The notes beneath the pieces are model-generated. The model worked only from the letters and a program-made list of their open reading frames with translations. It ran no database searches and had not been told where the DNA came from. Position numbers and translations under genes: made by a program. Source: Granulicella sp. (lineage in GTDB: Bacteria; Acidobacteriota; Terriglobia; Terriglobales; Acidobacteriaceae). From it: a stretch of DNA of 38,394 bases. Positions within the stretch are counted from its first letter, which is position 1, and the number at the start of each line of letters is the position of its first letter. Below are positions 28,012 to 36,737 of the stretch, in pieces. The DNA is taken from NCBI GenBank assembly GCA_025357875.1, contig JANYLK010000110.1, forward strand, positions 1-38,394. Direction: 5' to 3'.

Positions 28012-29907
28012 CTAGTCCGCAATTGTGGCTTGCTGGCCAGTTAGTGCGGCCCGCAAATGTTGGACGGCTTCCGCTGCGTAGATGTCGTCAGTTTGGTTGG
28101 TCAGGCGATTCAGTAACTCTATTTTTCCTTCAGCCAGCTTCTTGCCAATTGCGATTCGAAACGGCACGCCGATCAACTCGGCATCTTTGAATTTGACGCC
28201 GGCACGCTCATCGCGGTCGTCCAGCAAAACGTCGAATCCAGCAGCACTCAAATCCTTTGCGATCGTCTCGCCCGCTGCGAGCAACTGAGCCTCGCGCACA
28301 TTCGTAATTGTCACCACTACCTGGAACGGCGCAATGGAAGGCGGCAGCGCATACATGTCAGCCTGTCCACGCGCAGCAAACAGCGATGCGGACTGCTCAA
28401 TAGCCGCCGTCAAAATCCGTTCCACGCCAATTCCATAACTTCCCATGATCGGCGTGGTCTCCTTACCGTCGCGATTCAGCACGGACGCACCCATCGACTT
28501 CGAGTATTTATACCCCAGCTTGAAGATGTGCCCGATCTCCACTGCCTTGCCAATTCGCAGGGGCTCTCCGCCAATCGGGTCGGGCTCGCCCTCGTTGACG
28601 GTGCGCACATCCGCCATCATCGTCGGCTTGAAGTCGCGCATCGGCGTCACATTGCGCAGATGGTAGTCCAGCTTGTTCGCGCCAGCGACTAGGTTGCTAC
28701 GGCCCTCAAGACCGAGGTCCATAACGACAATTGTTTTCAGGCCTTCGGCAGCGTTTTCCCGCGAAACGCCTTTAAGTTTGTCGAGAGACTTGCCAGAGTT
28801 GAGCCCGTTCAGCGAGCCCTGAGTCATCACTTCGGAAATGCCGACCGGGCCGAGATAGCCCGCGGGGCCGCCGATGTGCAACTCAAGTTCGTCAGGCGCC
28901 ATGGGCCGCAACTCGGCGGTACCGGCTGCAGCATTCAGCTTATTCTCGTTGACTTGGTGGTCGCCGCGGAGGAAGGCAACAACGGGACGAAGCGGAGGCG
29001 CCTGTATCACCCCCGAAGTTCCCCCTTGAACGGGTGGCGGAGCAGGAGTTCCCATGAAGGCAACGCACTTAATGTCCTGCGAGGGAAGAATGCTGAGGAA
29101 TTCGCAGATGTCGGCGATGGCGCCCTTGCCGGGGGTAACGATCAACTCCGGCAACCCATCGCCCGTCGCCGCCAAATCCTCGACCGCAGCCAACTTCGAA
29201 GTTGCCTTCTCCACGTTGGCCGCATAACCTGACGACGAACTCGCAATCAGGTCTTCGCCGGCGTCCGTGTATACCATGTACTCCTGCGAAGCAGATCCGC
29301 CCATCGCACCCGAATCCGCATCCACCGCCAGAAAATTTAACCCACACCGCGTAAATATGCGGCGATAAACCCGGTCATGCTTCGCGTAACTCTCGTCCAG
29401 CCCGGCCTCGTCGATATCAAACGAGTAAGCGTCCTTCATCAGGAACTGGCGCACTCGCAATAGCCCCGACTTAGGTCTCGGCTCATCCCGGAATTTGGTT
29501 TGAATTTGGTACCAAATCTGCGGTAACTGCTTGTAACTGCGGAGCTCCGACCGCGCAATCGAAGTCATCACCTCTTCGTGGGTCATGGCTAGGCAAAGCT
29601 CAGCGCCTTTGCGGTCCTTCAGCCGAAACATGTTGTCACCCATGCCCGCCCACCGGCCGCTCGCCTCCCAAATCTCACGCGGGTTCAGTGCAGGCAGGTG
29701 AAATTCCTGCCCAATCGTGTCCATCTCTTCGCGAACAATGGCCACAATCTTGTTAATCGCCCGGTTGCCGAGGAAGAGGTGGGAATAGAGGCCCGCGCCA
29801 AGTTGGCGGACATAGCCGGCACGCAGTAGAAGTTTATGGCTCGTGACCTCCGCGTCCGCAGGGGCCTCGCGTAGAGTCGGAATGAAGATCTGGGACCAGC
29901 GATGCAT
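28012..29907 (-). CDS. proS: Prolyl-tRNA synthetase, bacterial type
   Basis: This class II synthetase charges tRNA-Pro. The 631-residue form begins [31 protein letters not shown]. Motif 1 region is [21 protein letters not shown], motif 2 includes [27 protein letters not shown], and motif 3 is [17 protein letters not shown]. Between motifs 2 and 3 sits the roughly 180-residue editing (INS, YbaK-like) domain that hydrolyses Ala-tRNA-Pro, so this is the bacterial-type enzyme. The anticodon-binding domain follows ([28 protein letters not shown]...). ATG 29907 is preferred: the longer reading from 30066 adds 53 residues unlike the family. The PBP gene follows directly. Confidence 0.96.
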   Translation of the reverse strand: MHRWSQIFIPTLREAPADAEVTSHKLLLRAGYVRQLGAGLYSHLFLGNRAINKIVAIVREEMDTIGQEFHLPALNPREIWEASGRWAGMGDNMFRLKDRKGAELCLAMTHEEVMTSIARSELRSYKQLPQIWYQIQTKFRDEPRPKSGLLRVRQFLMKDAYSFDIDEAGLDESYAKHDRVYRRIFTRCGLNFLAVDADSGAMGGSASQEYMVYTDAGEDLIASSSSGYAANVEKATSKLAAVEDLAATGDGLPELIVTPGKGAIADICEFLSILPSQDIKCVAFMGTPAPPPVQGGTSGVIQAPPLRPVVAFLRGDHQVNENKLNAAAGTAELRPMAPDELELHIGGPAGYLGPVGISEVMTQGSLNGLNSGKSLDKLKGVSRENAAEGLKTIVVMDLGLEGRSNLVAGANKLDYHLRNVTPMRDFKPTMMADVRTVNEGEPDPIGGEPLRIGKAVEIGHIFKLGYKYSKSMGASVLNRDGKETTPIMGSYGIGVERILTAAIEQSASLFAARGQADMYALPPSIAPFQVVVTITNVREAQLLAAGETIAKDLSAAGFDVLLDDRDERAGVKFKDAELIGVPFRIAIGKKLAEGKIELLNRLTNQTDDIYAAEAVQHLRAALTGQQATIAD

Positions 29908-30226
29908 GGATTTCAAAGACTCCGGACTTGAGATTGCCTGGCGGAATCCCTTACCTTGGGACGAGACGCCGACGCGAAGGTCAAAAGTTATTCTAAACCG
30001 AATAAAGAGCCACCAATCTGCACTGGGAACGGTGGATGACTTCACGCGACAGCAGAGTGAGCACAATTGATCATCTTGGTGCCGGAAATCTCAGATTTCA
30101 ATAGCCAATTGTGCTCTACCATATAGACGCGCTGCGTTCGTTACCGTAGGCTTGTCCCAATCGCATCTAAGCGCCCCGCATGGTGTGGGCGACGGTCGTT
30201 GCGGCCAGAGGAGGTTTTTTCGCGCG

Positions 30227-31030
30227 ATGGAGAATACCTTGTCCAACGGCAATGTCCTTCCTCTTACGAGTTTCCCGCGGCCACAAAATTTCATCTCCGC
30301 GGATACGGCCCGGCCACGCAACATCATCCTCGCGCAGTTGCCTGCCGACGAATATGGGGTGCTCGCAAGGCACTTGGTCCCCGTCGACTTGCCGTTGGAA
30401 AAGCACCTTTCCGAGCCCAATCAGCCGATCGAGTTCATTTACTTTCTTAACACCGGCTTGATATCAACCGATGCGGTTACAGTTAGTGGGGAGCAGGTCG
30501 AGGTCGGCCTCATCGGACGCGAAGGTTTTTCCGGACTTGCAGCCCTGTTGGACCAGCCACAGATGTCCCATTCCGTTATCATGCAGGGCTTTGGAGAAGG
30601 TCTGCGTATACGCTCTGCCTTGGCCCGCACCGAATTCGTCAAAGGTGGAATGTTCCAAAAAATCGTCCACGCCTTTGCCTACCTGCAACTAGTACAGATC
30701 ACCCAGTCCGTCCTCTGCAACCGCATGCATGAGGTCGAGGCGCGACTGGCTCGATGGCTGCTCAGTTCAGCCGATCGCATGGAGTCGGAGTCCCTCCATC
30801 TCACCCAGGAATTTTTGTCACAAATGCTCGGCGTCCAGCGCTCGACAGTAACCGTGGCCGCTGGCGATTTGCAGCGCTGCGGACTGATCGGATACTCTCG
30901 TGGCCGCATCCACATCCTCGATCGGCCCGGATTGACCGCCAAAGCCTGTGAGTGCTATGGAATCGTAAACGCCTCCTACGTCCGTGTCTTAAAAAAAGGC
31001 GATAACGGCGACCTGAACTACGCACTCTAA
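30227..31030 (+). CDS. Crp/Fnr family transcriptional regulator
   Basis: The 267-residue protein has an N-terminal cyclic-nucleotide-binding-like beta-barrel (VDLPLEKHLSEPNQPIEFIYFLNTGLIS, VEVGLIGREGFSGLAALLDQP). A long dimer helix follows, then a Crp-type helix-turn-helix (HLTQEFLSQMLGVQRSTVTVAAGDLQRCGLIGYSRGRIHILDRPGL). The phosphate-binding cassette lacks the usual GE...R-A pattern, so cAMP binding is unlikely, and the N-terminus has no Cys cluster for an Fnr-type iron-sulfur centre. The signal is therefore unknown. ATG 30227 is preferred, with AGAGGAGG about 13 bases upstream; the longer reading from TTG 30152 is possible. It is divergent from proS, and the pseudo-receiver gene follows on the same strand after 164 bases. 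Confidence 0.85.
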   Translation: MENTLSNGNVLPLTSFPRPQNFISADTARPRNIILAQLPADEYGVLARHLVPVDLPLEKHLSEPNQPIEFIYFLNTGLISTDAVTVSGEQVEVGLIGREGFSGLAALLDQPQMSHSVIMQGFGEGLRIRSALARTEFVKGGMFQKIVHAFAYLQLVQITQSVLCNRMHEVEARLARWLLSSADRMESESLHLTQEFLSQMLGVQRSTVTVAAGDLQRCGLIGYSRGRIHILDRPGLTAKACECYGIVNASYVRVLKKGDNGDLNYAL

Positions 31031-31194
31031 CGCCGACACTATAAAAACCTAAATAAAAAATGTAATGCGTCAAATACCAGACCGAAGCATTCCTCATTTG
31101 CAATTACTTGTTTATAACCCATCCCAAATGACGGCCGCTTTATCTCCCGGAAACTTGGGCCCCCTGTATTTCCAGTACGACGAAGGAGAAGACG

Positions 31195-31575
31195 ATGTCT
31201 ACCGTACTTCTCATTGGCGAAGACGACGTGCTTCTGAAAACCCGGGCTGCAGTCCTAAGAACCACAGGCGCAAAAACGATCTGCTCCAACGCAATCTCTG
31301 CTTTTGCTGCCCAATCCGATCAGCTATGCGATCTGGTAATCCTCTGCCACATATTGCCTGAATTGGCTTACGCCGGGCTAGCTGAGACCATCTATGCGCG
31401 CTGGCCGCGGACCGCAATTTCGCTGGTAGCGCCAACTCGGGCCTGGGAATCGCCCTATTCGGCTGAAACGATCAACGCGATCACCTTAGCCGACCTGCAG
31501 CGCCTAATTGTACGGACGGTCGAACTCTTGTCGCAGCGCCCATCCAGCACCCAATTCCCCAAAATTGCTGCATAA
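31195..31575 (+). CDS. Receiver-like protein with Cys at the phospho-acceptor site
   Basis: The 126-residue protein aligns with response-regulator receiver domains: strand 1 and acidic pair VLLIGEDDVLLKTRAAVL (4-21), and strand 3 with its loop CDLVILCHILPE (45-56). The phospho-acceptor Asp at the end of strand 3 is replaced by Cys51. The conserved Lys late in the domain (strand 5) is not found. It therefore cannot be phosphorylated in the usual way and is best called a pseudo-receiver. Its partner and role are unknown; a redox or protein-docking role is speculative. The start is ATG 31195 with AAGGAGAAG upstream. It follows the Crp/Fnr gene and is convergent with lexA. Confidence 0.7.
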   Translation: MSTVLLIGEDDVLLKTRAAVLRTTGAKTICSNAISAFAAQSDQLCDLVILCHILPELAYAGLAETIYARWPRTAISLVAPTRAWESPYSAETINAITLADLQRLIVRTVELLSQRPSSTQFPKIAA

Positions 31576-31628
31576 GTCCAGGATGCAACTCCTAAAGGCT
31601 CTCTCCGTCGGCTGATTTCCACTCCGCT

Positions 31629-32234
31629 TCATACGTACTTGCGCAGAACTCCTAGGACCTTGCCCTGGATGCTTACATTCGCCGCGGGAGCGAAGATCGG
31701 CGACATCTCCTTGTTGGACGGTTGCAGCCGAATCATCGAGCCCTCGCGATAAAACCTTTTCAGCGTCGCGTCCGTCCCATCCACCAGCGCGACAATTATT
31801 TCTCCCTCGCGCGCGGTCTTCGTTCGCTCCACTAGCACGTAATCTCCACTCACAATGTGCTCGTCGCACATCGAATCGCCGCGTACCTCCAGCGCAAAAA
31901 CCTCGCGGTTCCCGATTATGTCCGCTAGCGAGATGCTCTCAGCCGTCTCAATCGCCTCCACCGGCTTCCCGGCGGCAATCCGCCCTAGCAGTGGCAGTCG
32001 ATCGAATCCCTTCTTGCTCGATCGCGGAGGTAGCACATCGATCGACCGGCTTCGGTTGTGCGCCCGTTGCAACAAACCCTTATTCTGCAAGTTGGTCACA
32101 TGCTTATGTACCGTCGCCAGCGACGTCAGCCCAAGTCCGTGAGCAATCTCCTCATACGAAGGGGAATAGCCATTCTTCTGGGTGAAGCCGGAAAGGAAAT
32201 CTATTACTTCTTTTTGCCGACGCGTGATAGCCAT
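31629..32234 (-). CDS. lexA: LexA repressor / autoprotease
   Basis: This is the SOS regulator. The 201-residue protein has an N-terminal winged helix (RRQKEVIDFLSGFTQKNGYSPSYEEIAHGLGLTSLATVHKHVTNLQNKGLL). The self-cleavage site is Ala88-Gly89 in GRIAAGKPVEA, and the catalytic dyad is Ser121 (RGDSMCDEHI) and Lys159 (DATLKRF). All elements needed for RecA-stimulated self-cleavage are present. ATG 32234 fits family length. A promoter with a candidate operator lies just upstream at 32241-32268. The gene stands alone between the convergent pseudo-receiver gene and a SnoaL-like gene upstream on the same strand. Confidence 0.97.
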   Translation of the reverse strand: MAITRRQKEVIDFLSGFTQKNGYSPSYEEIAHGLGLTSLATVHKHVTNLQNKGLLQRAHNRSRSIDVLPPRSSKKGFDRLPLLGRIAAGKPVEAIETAESISLADIIGNREVFALEVRGDSMCDEHIVSGDYVLVERTKTAREGEIIVALVDGTDATLKRFYREGSMIRLQPSNKEMSPIFAPAANVSIQGKVLGVLRKYV

Positions 32235-32240
32235 GCGCCG

Positions 32241-32268
32241 ATTGTAGCGAATAAAAAGCGAACCGCAA
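32241..32268 (-). promoter_or_regulatory. Candidate lexA promoter with direct-repeat operator
   Basis: On the minus strand TTGCGG (-35, 32263-32268) and TACAAT (-10, 32241-32246) are 16 bases apart. Between them lies GTTC-N7-ATTC (32249-32263), also readable as TTCGC-N6-TTCGC. This is close to the GTTC-N7-GTTC LexA box known from alphaproteobacteria, and a site here would allow autorepression. It is a single site judged by eye. Confidence 0.45.
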
Positions 32269-32302
32269 GACTTTTTTAAAGAATTTAATAAGTCCAGAGG
32301 AG

Positions 32303-32674
32303 CTATGAACCCATATCGTAAAAGAACTCTTCGGAGACAACCTTGCCTTTTTGAACTTTGTAGACGGCAACCTCCTCCATCTTCATACGTTTGTTTTGCG
32401 GTTTGAAGGTGACATCAAATTTAAAAGTGACGGCGAAGTGCGAGCCGGCAACCAATGGATCCTCGATGATAGCGCCATGGACCTCATGGTTAGCCCGCCA
32501 CCACTCACCCTTTGCTTTGACCGCTGCCAGGCCTTTGGATTCTCTCGACTGTCCCGGCGGCGCTGCAGCCTCCATGCTGACGATGTCCTCTGCGTAGAGA
32601 CTTGCTACCGCCTCACTGAATTTGCCTTCTCGGCACAGTTTAACCAGTTGGTCTGCCACTTCCTGTGTTGTCAT
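32303..32674 (-). CDS. SnoaL-like / NTF2-fold protein
   Basis: The 123-residue protein has the cone-shaped NTF2/SnoaL-like fold pattern. A starting helix (TTQEVADQLVKLCREGKFSEAVASLYAEDIVSMEA) is followed by a glycine-containing helix (SRESKGLAAVKAKGEWWRANHEVHG) and beta strands ending HFAVTFKFDVTFKPQNKRMKMEEVAVYKVQKGKVVSEEFFYD. Family members bind or isomerise small molecules; no function can be assigned here. The start is ATG 32674 with AAAGGAGGGGAAG directly upstream. It lies on the same strand as lexA, 68 bases before the lexA ATG, but lexA has its own promoter-like site in that gap. Confidence 0.8.
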   Translation of the reverse strand: MTTQEVADQLVKLCREGKFSEAVASLYAEDIVSMEAAAPPGQSRESKGLAAVKAKGEWWRANHEVHGAIIEDPLVAGSHFAVTFKFDVTFKPQNKRMKMEEVAVYKVQKGKVVSEEFFYDMGS

Positions 32675-32963
32675 CTTCCCCTCCTTTTTAAATCCCGATC
32701 AGCATAACCCACGCATCGCATAGCTGGCTGCTAGCGAATTTCTGTTGAATCCGTCCGGCATCGCTGCTTCTGCCCACCTCGGCGCCTCCGCGACCTTGCG
32801 GCCTGGAAAACAAATGCCTGAGAAAGAAGTCGGTCCCAAACGGACTTTTTCGTGTTCAGGCCACGCCATGCACCATTTTCTGGGTCTAATTCCAATGTTT
32901 TGCAGAAAGTCCGCAGTCACTCTGCGACGCATGCGGTGGAGCGAGGCGCACAGAAGATTGCTA

Positions 32964-33145
32964 TGGTTGAGCTACTAACAGTGAAACTGAGTGCCGAAAC
33001 CGTCCCTCTCTCAGGCGCCGTCGGCACAATCATCGATGGGCATTACCTGCCGCCTCCGCAGGATAAGGACGGCAAAATTTGGGCTCGCACCAGCATGCTC
33101 ATTCAGGCCAAGCCCGAAGATTTCTACAGCATGCGCGCGACGTAG
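32964..33145 (+). CDS. Short hypothetical ORF in a decayed region
   Basis: The 60-residue ORF (starting MVELLTVKLSAETVPLSGAV) is not one I recognise. It has no good ribosome-binding site, and an in-frame GTG/ATG extension upstream to 32852 reads as nonsense. It lies just before the SRPBCC and alcohol dehydrogenase remnants on the same strand, so it may be a third gene fragment. The 289 bases before it (32675-32963) hold an imperfect hairpin followed by a T-run near 32826-32853 and no gene that I can support. Confidence 0.3.
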
Positions 33146-33170
33146 AGGCCGCACGCTCTAGCAGGAACAA

Positions 33171-33291
33171 ATCATCCGCGTAACCGCCCTTGGCTCCACG
33201 TAATGGGGTCCGATGGCAAAACCATCAAATGGATATCCGAAATCCTCGCCGAGGAACCCGGTAGGCGCATCGCCTGGACTTCCGGTCAGTC
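33171..33291 (+). pseudogene. Remnant of an SRPBCC / polyketide cyclase-type gene
   Basis: The frame from 33171 reads IIRVTALGST and then TAA (33201). The next frame reads [26 protein letters not shown] up to about 33285. Together they resemble the central strands of SRPBCC cyclase-like proteins (a ...KTVEWDAEI...RIAWRS pattern). Both ends of the domain are missing. It then runs directly into the alcohol dehydrogenase remnant, which suggests a deletion joined two neighbouring genes. Confidence 0.5.
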
Positions 33292-33294
33292 CCG

Positions 33295-34050
33295 TCCACC
33301 AACGTCGGCTCGCTCAAGATCGAGAGCGATCTGCCTGATGAGAAAGTCCTCTTCCTTTCCGACATATTTCCTACTAGTTACATGGCCGCGGAGAACGCGC
33401 AAATTCAGCCCGGCGATACCGTAGCGGTCTAGGGGTGCGGGCCCGTGGGCCAGTTCGCAATCGCCAGTGCCTTCATGCTCGGTCCAGCACGCGTCATTGC
33501 TATCGACCGGTTGCCTGAGCGTCTCGAACTCGCACGTAAACTTGGTGCCATCACCGTGGACTACACAGAGGAGGGACGTCAGCGTACTCAGCGGGCTCAA
33601 GGCCCTCACCGGAGGTATCGGCCCCGACAGTTGCATCGGCGCAGTCGGTTTTGAAGCCCACTCCTCTGAACTGAAGGGTGTCTACGACAAAGTCAAGACC
33701 GCGCTGATGATGGAGACGGATCGCCCCATCGTCCTTCGTCAGGCTATTCAGGCCGTCCGAAAGGGCGGTACCCTGTCCATCCTCGGCGTGTATGGTGAGT
33801 TGCTCGACAAGGTCCCGTTCGGCGCGGCCTTCGGCAAGGGCATCAATATAAAGATAGGCAATCCCACATGCACAACTATATAAAGTCTCTGCTTGAAAGA
33901 ATCGAGAGCGGCCAGATCGATCCCAGCCACATCATCTCTCAACGCATCACCCTCGAAGAAGCACCCGAGATGTTCAAGATCTGGCGCGATAAGAAAGAGA
34001 ATGTGACCAAAATCGTTATCGACCCATGGGCGGAACACAAAGCCGCATAA
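33295..34050 (+). pseudogene. Zinc-dependent alcohol dehydrogenase remnant
   Basis: The C-terminal two thirds of a medium-chain zinc alcohol/formaldehyde dehydrogenase can be read in three frames. It begins [26 protein letters not shown] and keeps the NAD-binding region [17 protein letters not shown]. Lesions are: TAG at 33430-33432 where relatives have Trp (VWGCGPVG); one extra base in the G-run near 33574, after which [17 protein letters not shown] continues; and one missing base at about 33858, after which HMHNYIKSLLERIESGQID continues to TAA 34048-34050. The N-terminal catalytic zinc-binding domain is entirely absent. Three independent lesions plus truncation make this a clear pseudogene. 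Confidence 0.88.
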
Positions 34051-34067
34051 GCTCACACTCAACCCAC

Positions 34068-34106
34068 AAAAAAAACCATCAGGCCGCATAGAAATATGCA
34101 GCCTGA
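34068..34106 (-). terminator. Rho-independent terminator after the UbiA-family gene
   Basis: Arms at 34079-34090 and 34095-34106 form a 12-bp stem with one mismatch and a GAAA-strand loop. On the minus strand it is followed shortly by eight T (A-run 34068-34075). It lies 41 bases after the prenyltransferase stop. Confidence 0.8.
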
Positions 34107-34146
34107 CTCACGTCTGCAGAGATTGCGGAGATTGCGGATTAAAACT

Positions 34147-35148
34147 TCAGCGTCCCATCACCGCAGGCAACGTAGGCAGAAAGAGGTGGCTGAGCAAAGG
34201 GATATTGACATAAAGCAGCGCGATCATCGATACCGAAACCAGCGTTGACTCCACCATAAGCAGAGGCTCACGGTATAGCTTCTCGGGATTCTGGACCGCG
34301 CTGTTCGGCTGGAACGCAAGCTTGAAATAAGTCGACATAAGAAGCGCGACCAGCGGGAACACCAAGACTAACTCAATCCGATAGCGAATGATGAACGCCC
34401 CGAAAAAAAGCATCGCAGCGGCCGCATAGAAAGTCACGGAACTCAGCAACGACACCTCGTTGTAGTAACGAAACGATCGTCGATACGCTCCAGCGATCTG
34501 CGCGTCGCCAATCTCGCGGAACTCGCTGAACCTCTTCAAAGCCATGAGGTAGCATCCCGTCATCCAATAGCAAATGAGCAAAGACGCCGGTGGAACCAAG
34601 ACCGACGTCACCATGAACCACCCCAGCAGCATGCGCAGCGGGTTGTTCACCGACTCCGAAAGTACATCGAGATACAACTTGTCTTTGGTACGCAACGGCT
34701 CGATGTTATATACGCAGCCCATCAACCAAAGCGCGCCGGCAGCCACCGCGAACGCCTTCGAGATCATCAGTGCCAGCACAATCCCGGCCACCATCATCAG
34801 CACCCATTGAACGTAGGCTACCGGCACATTGACCAGGCCCTGCGCCGCTGGCCTACTCTGTTTCTTCGGATGCAGCCGGTCAAAAGGTGCGTCGAGGACT
34901 TCATTCAAAACATAGTTGCTGCACGCAACCAAAGTTGTCGCAGCAAAGCCAATAGCGATGTTGCGGTCGAGCGTCGGCGACAGTAACGGCGTCCGCAGGA
35001 TGCTCAACGGAACAATAATCCCGGGGATGACGAAGATATTCTTGATTGAATGATCGAGCCGCATGATCTGCACATGCGCCTTGAACTGTTCCGCGAGCGT
35101 CGGCTTCACATGAAGGTATAACGCAGCGTCATTGGCCAGGAAGGACAT
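34147..35148 (-). CDS. UbiA family prenyltransferase (decaprenyl-phosphate phosphoribosyltransferase-like)
   Basis: The 333-residue integral membrane protein has about eight to nine helices. The first Asp-rich motif is N82-E-V-L-D86-A-P-F-D90, followed by RLHPKKQSRPAAQG. The second conserved loop is YNIEPLRTKDKLYLDVLSESVNNPLRMLLG, with KRFSEFREIGD after the next helix. The combination of LHPKKQSRP and DVLSESVNNPLR is typical of the branch that includes decaprenyl-phosphate 5-phosphoribosyltransferases, which make polyprenyl-phosphoryl ribose for arabinose donors. That assignment is tentative, because neither the epimerase genes nor arabinosyltransferases are in the window. It is a single gene with its own terminator, divergent from argJ. 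Confidence 0.82.
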   Translation of the reverse strand: MSFLANDAALYLHVKPTLAEQFKAHVQIMRLDHSIKNIFVIPGIIVPLSILRTPLLSPTLDRNIAIGFAATTLVACSNYVLNEVLDAPFDRLHPKKQSRPAAQGLVNVPVAYVQWVLMMVAGIVLALMISKAFAVAAGALWLMGCVYNIEPLRTKDKLYLDVLSESVNNPLRMLLGWFMVTSVLVPPASLLICYWMTGCYLMALKRFSEFREIGDAQIAGAYRRSFRYYNEVSLLSSVTFYAAAAMLFFGAFIIRYRIELVLVFPLVALLMSTYFKLAFQPNSAVQNPEKLYREPLLMVESTLVSVSMIALLYVNIPLLSHLFLPTLPAVMGR

Positions 35149-35336
35149 AGGTGTCTCACAGTGCTTATCGGCAGGGAAGGTGAGTGATTACAGAGCTTTG
35201 GTGCTGACTAACACGGTTGCCAGTGTTCCACGTGCCGCAAGCCGAAGGAACCCACGACGGGTGTAGGTCAACTACCACTTTTGGGGAATAGGGATCGCGA
35301 AATTCACCGGTGCGGGACTCTTGGTACAGTTAACAA

Positions 35337-36608
35337 ATGATGGATGTTGCAACTTTGCCAACGGAAACGATGCCAGCCGGGTTTGTGTGGGGCGCAGTCC
35401 GCGCCGGAATCAAAGCCAGCGGTAATCCCGACGTAGCCATAGCCGTCGCGCCCGGTGGAGCCATAGCCACGGCCATGTACACCTCCAACCTGGTAGTCGC
35501 CGCACCGGTAATTGTTGGCCGCCGCCATTTGCTCTCCACCGGAGGACGCTTTGGCGCGGTCCTGGCCAACGCCGGCAACGCCAACTGTGCGACTGGCACG
35601 CCCGGCATAGAAGGCTGCGTCGCCACCTGCGTCGCCGCCGCGCAAACCTTCGGCTGCATTTTCGACGAGGTTGTCCCGTCTTCCACCGGCATTATCGGCG
35701 TCCCCTTCCCAGCGGAGAAAGTCGTCGCCGCCATGCCCGCACTCAAGTCCGCCGTCGGCGACACCGCCGCCCACGCCGAAGAGTTCGCCCGCGCCATCAT
35801 GACCACCGATACCCGCGTCAAAATGGCCCACGCCGTCATCCCTATCGCCGCTGGTCCTGAGTCGCCCATCAGCGGACAAGTCCGTATCTGGGGATGCGCC
35901 AAAGGTGCGGGGATGATCCATCCTCGCCTCGGAACTCCCGTAGGTACGCCACCCGCCGCGCCGCACGCCACCATGCTTGTCTATCTCTTCACCGACATCG
36001 CGGCCGACGTGCCCGACCTCAACGCCGCCCTCGCCGCCGCCGTCGCGCCCAGCTTCAACTCCATCTCCATCGACGGCGATACCTCCACCAACGACACTGT
36101 CCTGCTCGTCGCCAGCGGAGCCAGCGGCGTCCGTCTTACCCGCGAAGTCACCCCCGCCTTCGATTCCGCTCTCGCCGATGTCTGCCTCTCGCTCGCCCAC
36201 CAGATCATTGCCGACGCAGAAGGCGTCACCCACGTCGTCATCCTCGACATCCAAGGCGCCGCTACCCCTGCCGACGCCGACCTCGTCGCCCGCACCATCG
36301 CCAACAGTCCGCTATGCAAGACCGCGTGGTCCTCGGGCGACCCGAACTGGGGCCGCCTCCTCGCCGCCGCTGGCCGCAGCGGTGCAATTTTTCAGACGGA
36401 AAACGTCCGCATGTGGATTGCCGCCGAGCCAGTTTTCGAATACGGAGTCCGCGCGCCCGAATTCAACGAAGCCGCCGCCCACGCCGCAATGATGCAGCCC
36501 GAATACACCATAACCATCGACCTAGGCGAAGGCACTGCCACCACACGTTTCCTAACCTGCGACCTAACCGCCGAGTACGTCCGCATCAACGCCGACTATT
36601 CCACCTAG
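35337..36608 (+). CDS. argJ: Glutamate N-acetyltransferase / amino-acid acetyltransferase ArgJ
   Basis: ArgJ recycles the acetyl group between N-acetylornithine and glutamate in arginine synthesis and is made as a self-cleaving precursor. The 423-residue protein shows GFVWGAVRAGIK at the start, FGAVLANAGNANCATG (about 72-87), PSSTGIIGVPFP and MTTDTRVK. The cleavage site Ala211-Thr212 is in PHATMLVYLFTD. SFNSISIDGDTSTNDTVLL and DPNWGRLLAAAGRSG are also conserved. Between GMIHP and ATML there is an insertion of about 14 residues (RLGTPVGTPPAAPH) compared with the common GMIxPNMATML form. ATG 35337 is used; no clear Shine-Dalgarno precedes it. No other arg genes are adjacent in the window. Confidence 0.95.
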   Translation: MMDVATLPTETMPAGFVWGAVRAGIKASGNPDVAIAVAPGGAIATAMYTSNLVVAAPVIVGRRHLLSTGGRFGAVLANAGNANCATGTPGIEGCVATCVAAAQTFGCIFDEVVPSSTGIIGVPFPAEKVVAAMPALKSAVGDTAAHAEEFARAIMTTDTRVKMAHAVIPIAAGPESPISGQVRIWGCAKGAGMIHPRLGTPVGTPPAAPHATMLVYLFTDIAADVPDLNAALAAAVAPSFNSISIDGDTSTNDTVLLVASGASGVRLTREVTPAFDSALADVCLSLAHQIIADAEGVTHVVILDIQGAATPADADLVARTIANSPLCKTAWSSGDPNWGRLLAAAGRSGAIFQTENVRMWIAAEPVFEYGVRAPEFNEAAAHAAMMQPEYTITIDLGEGTATTRFLTCDLTAEYVRINADYST

Positions 36609-36623
36609 AATCCGCCGCGCTTT

Positions 36624-36663
36624 TTGTTTGTCATTCTGACGGCAGCGAGAAGCTCCGCATTTC
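36624..36663. repeat. TTTGTCATTC-type repeat after argJ
   Basis: TTTGTTTGTCATTCTGACGG followed by CAGCGAGAAGCTCCGCATTT is the same family as the copies near 3.7 kb. It lies between the convergent argJ and NamZ-fusion genes. Confidence 0.6.
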
Positions 36664-36737
36664 AATCTCGCAGCACCCTACAATTTCGAGTGACCCATCC
36701 TTGGCGCCTCAGCGAAGGTGAGATTGCAAATATCCAC

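Noticed and set aside
28012..30066. 684-residue version of proS
   Set aside because: The first 53 residues are not family-like; ATG 29907 matches the usual MHRWSQ-type start.
35304..36254. 316-codon minus-strand ORF opposite argJ
   Set aside because: The Gly/Asp/Val-rich product is typical of antisense shadows of GC-rich genes; argJ on the other strand is well supported.
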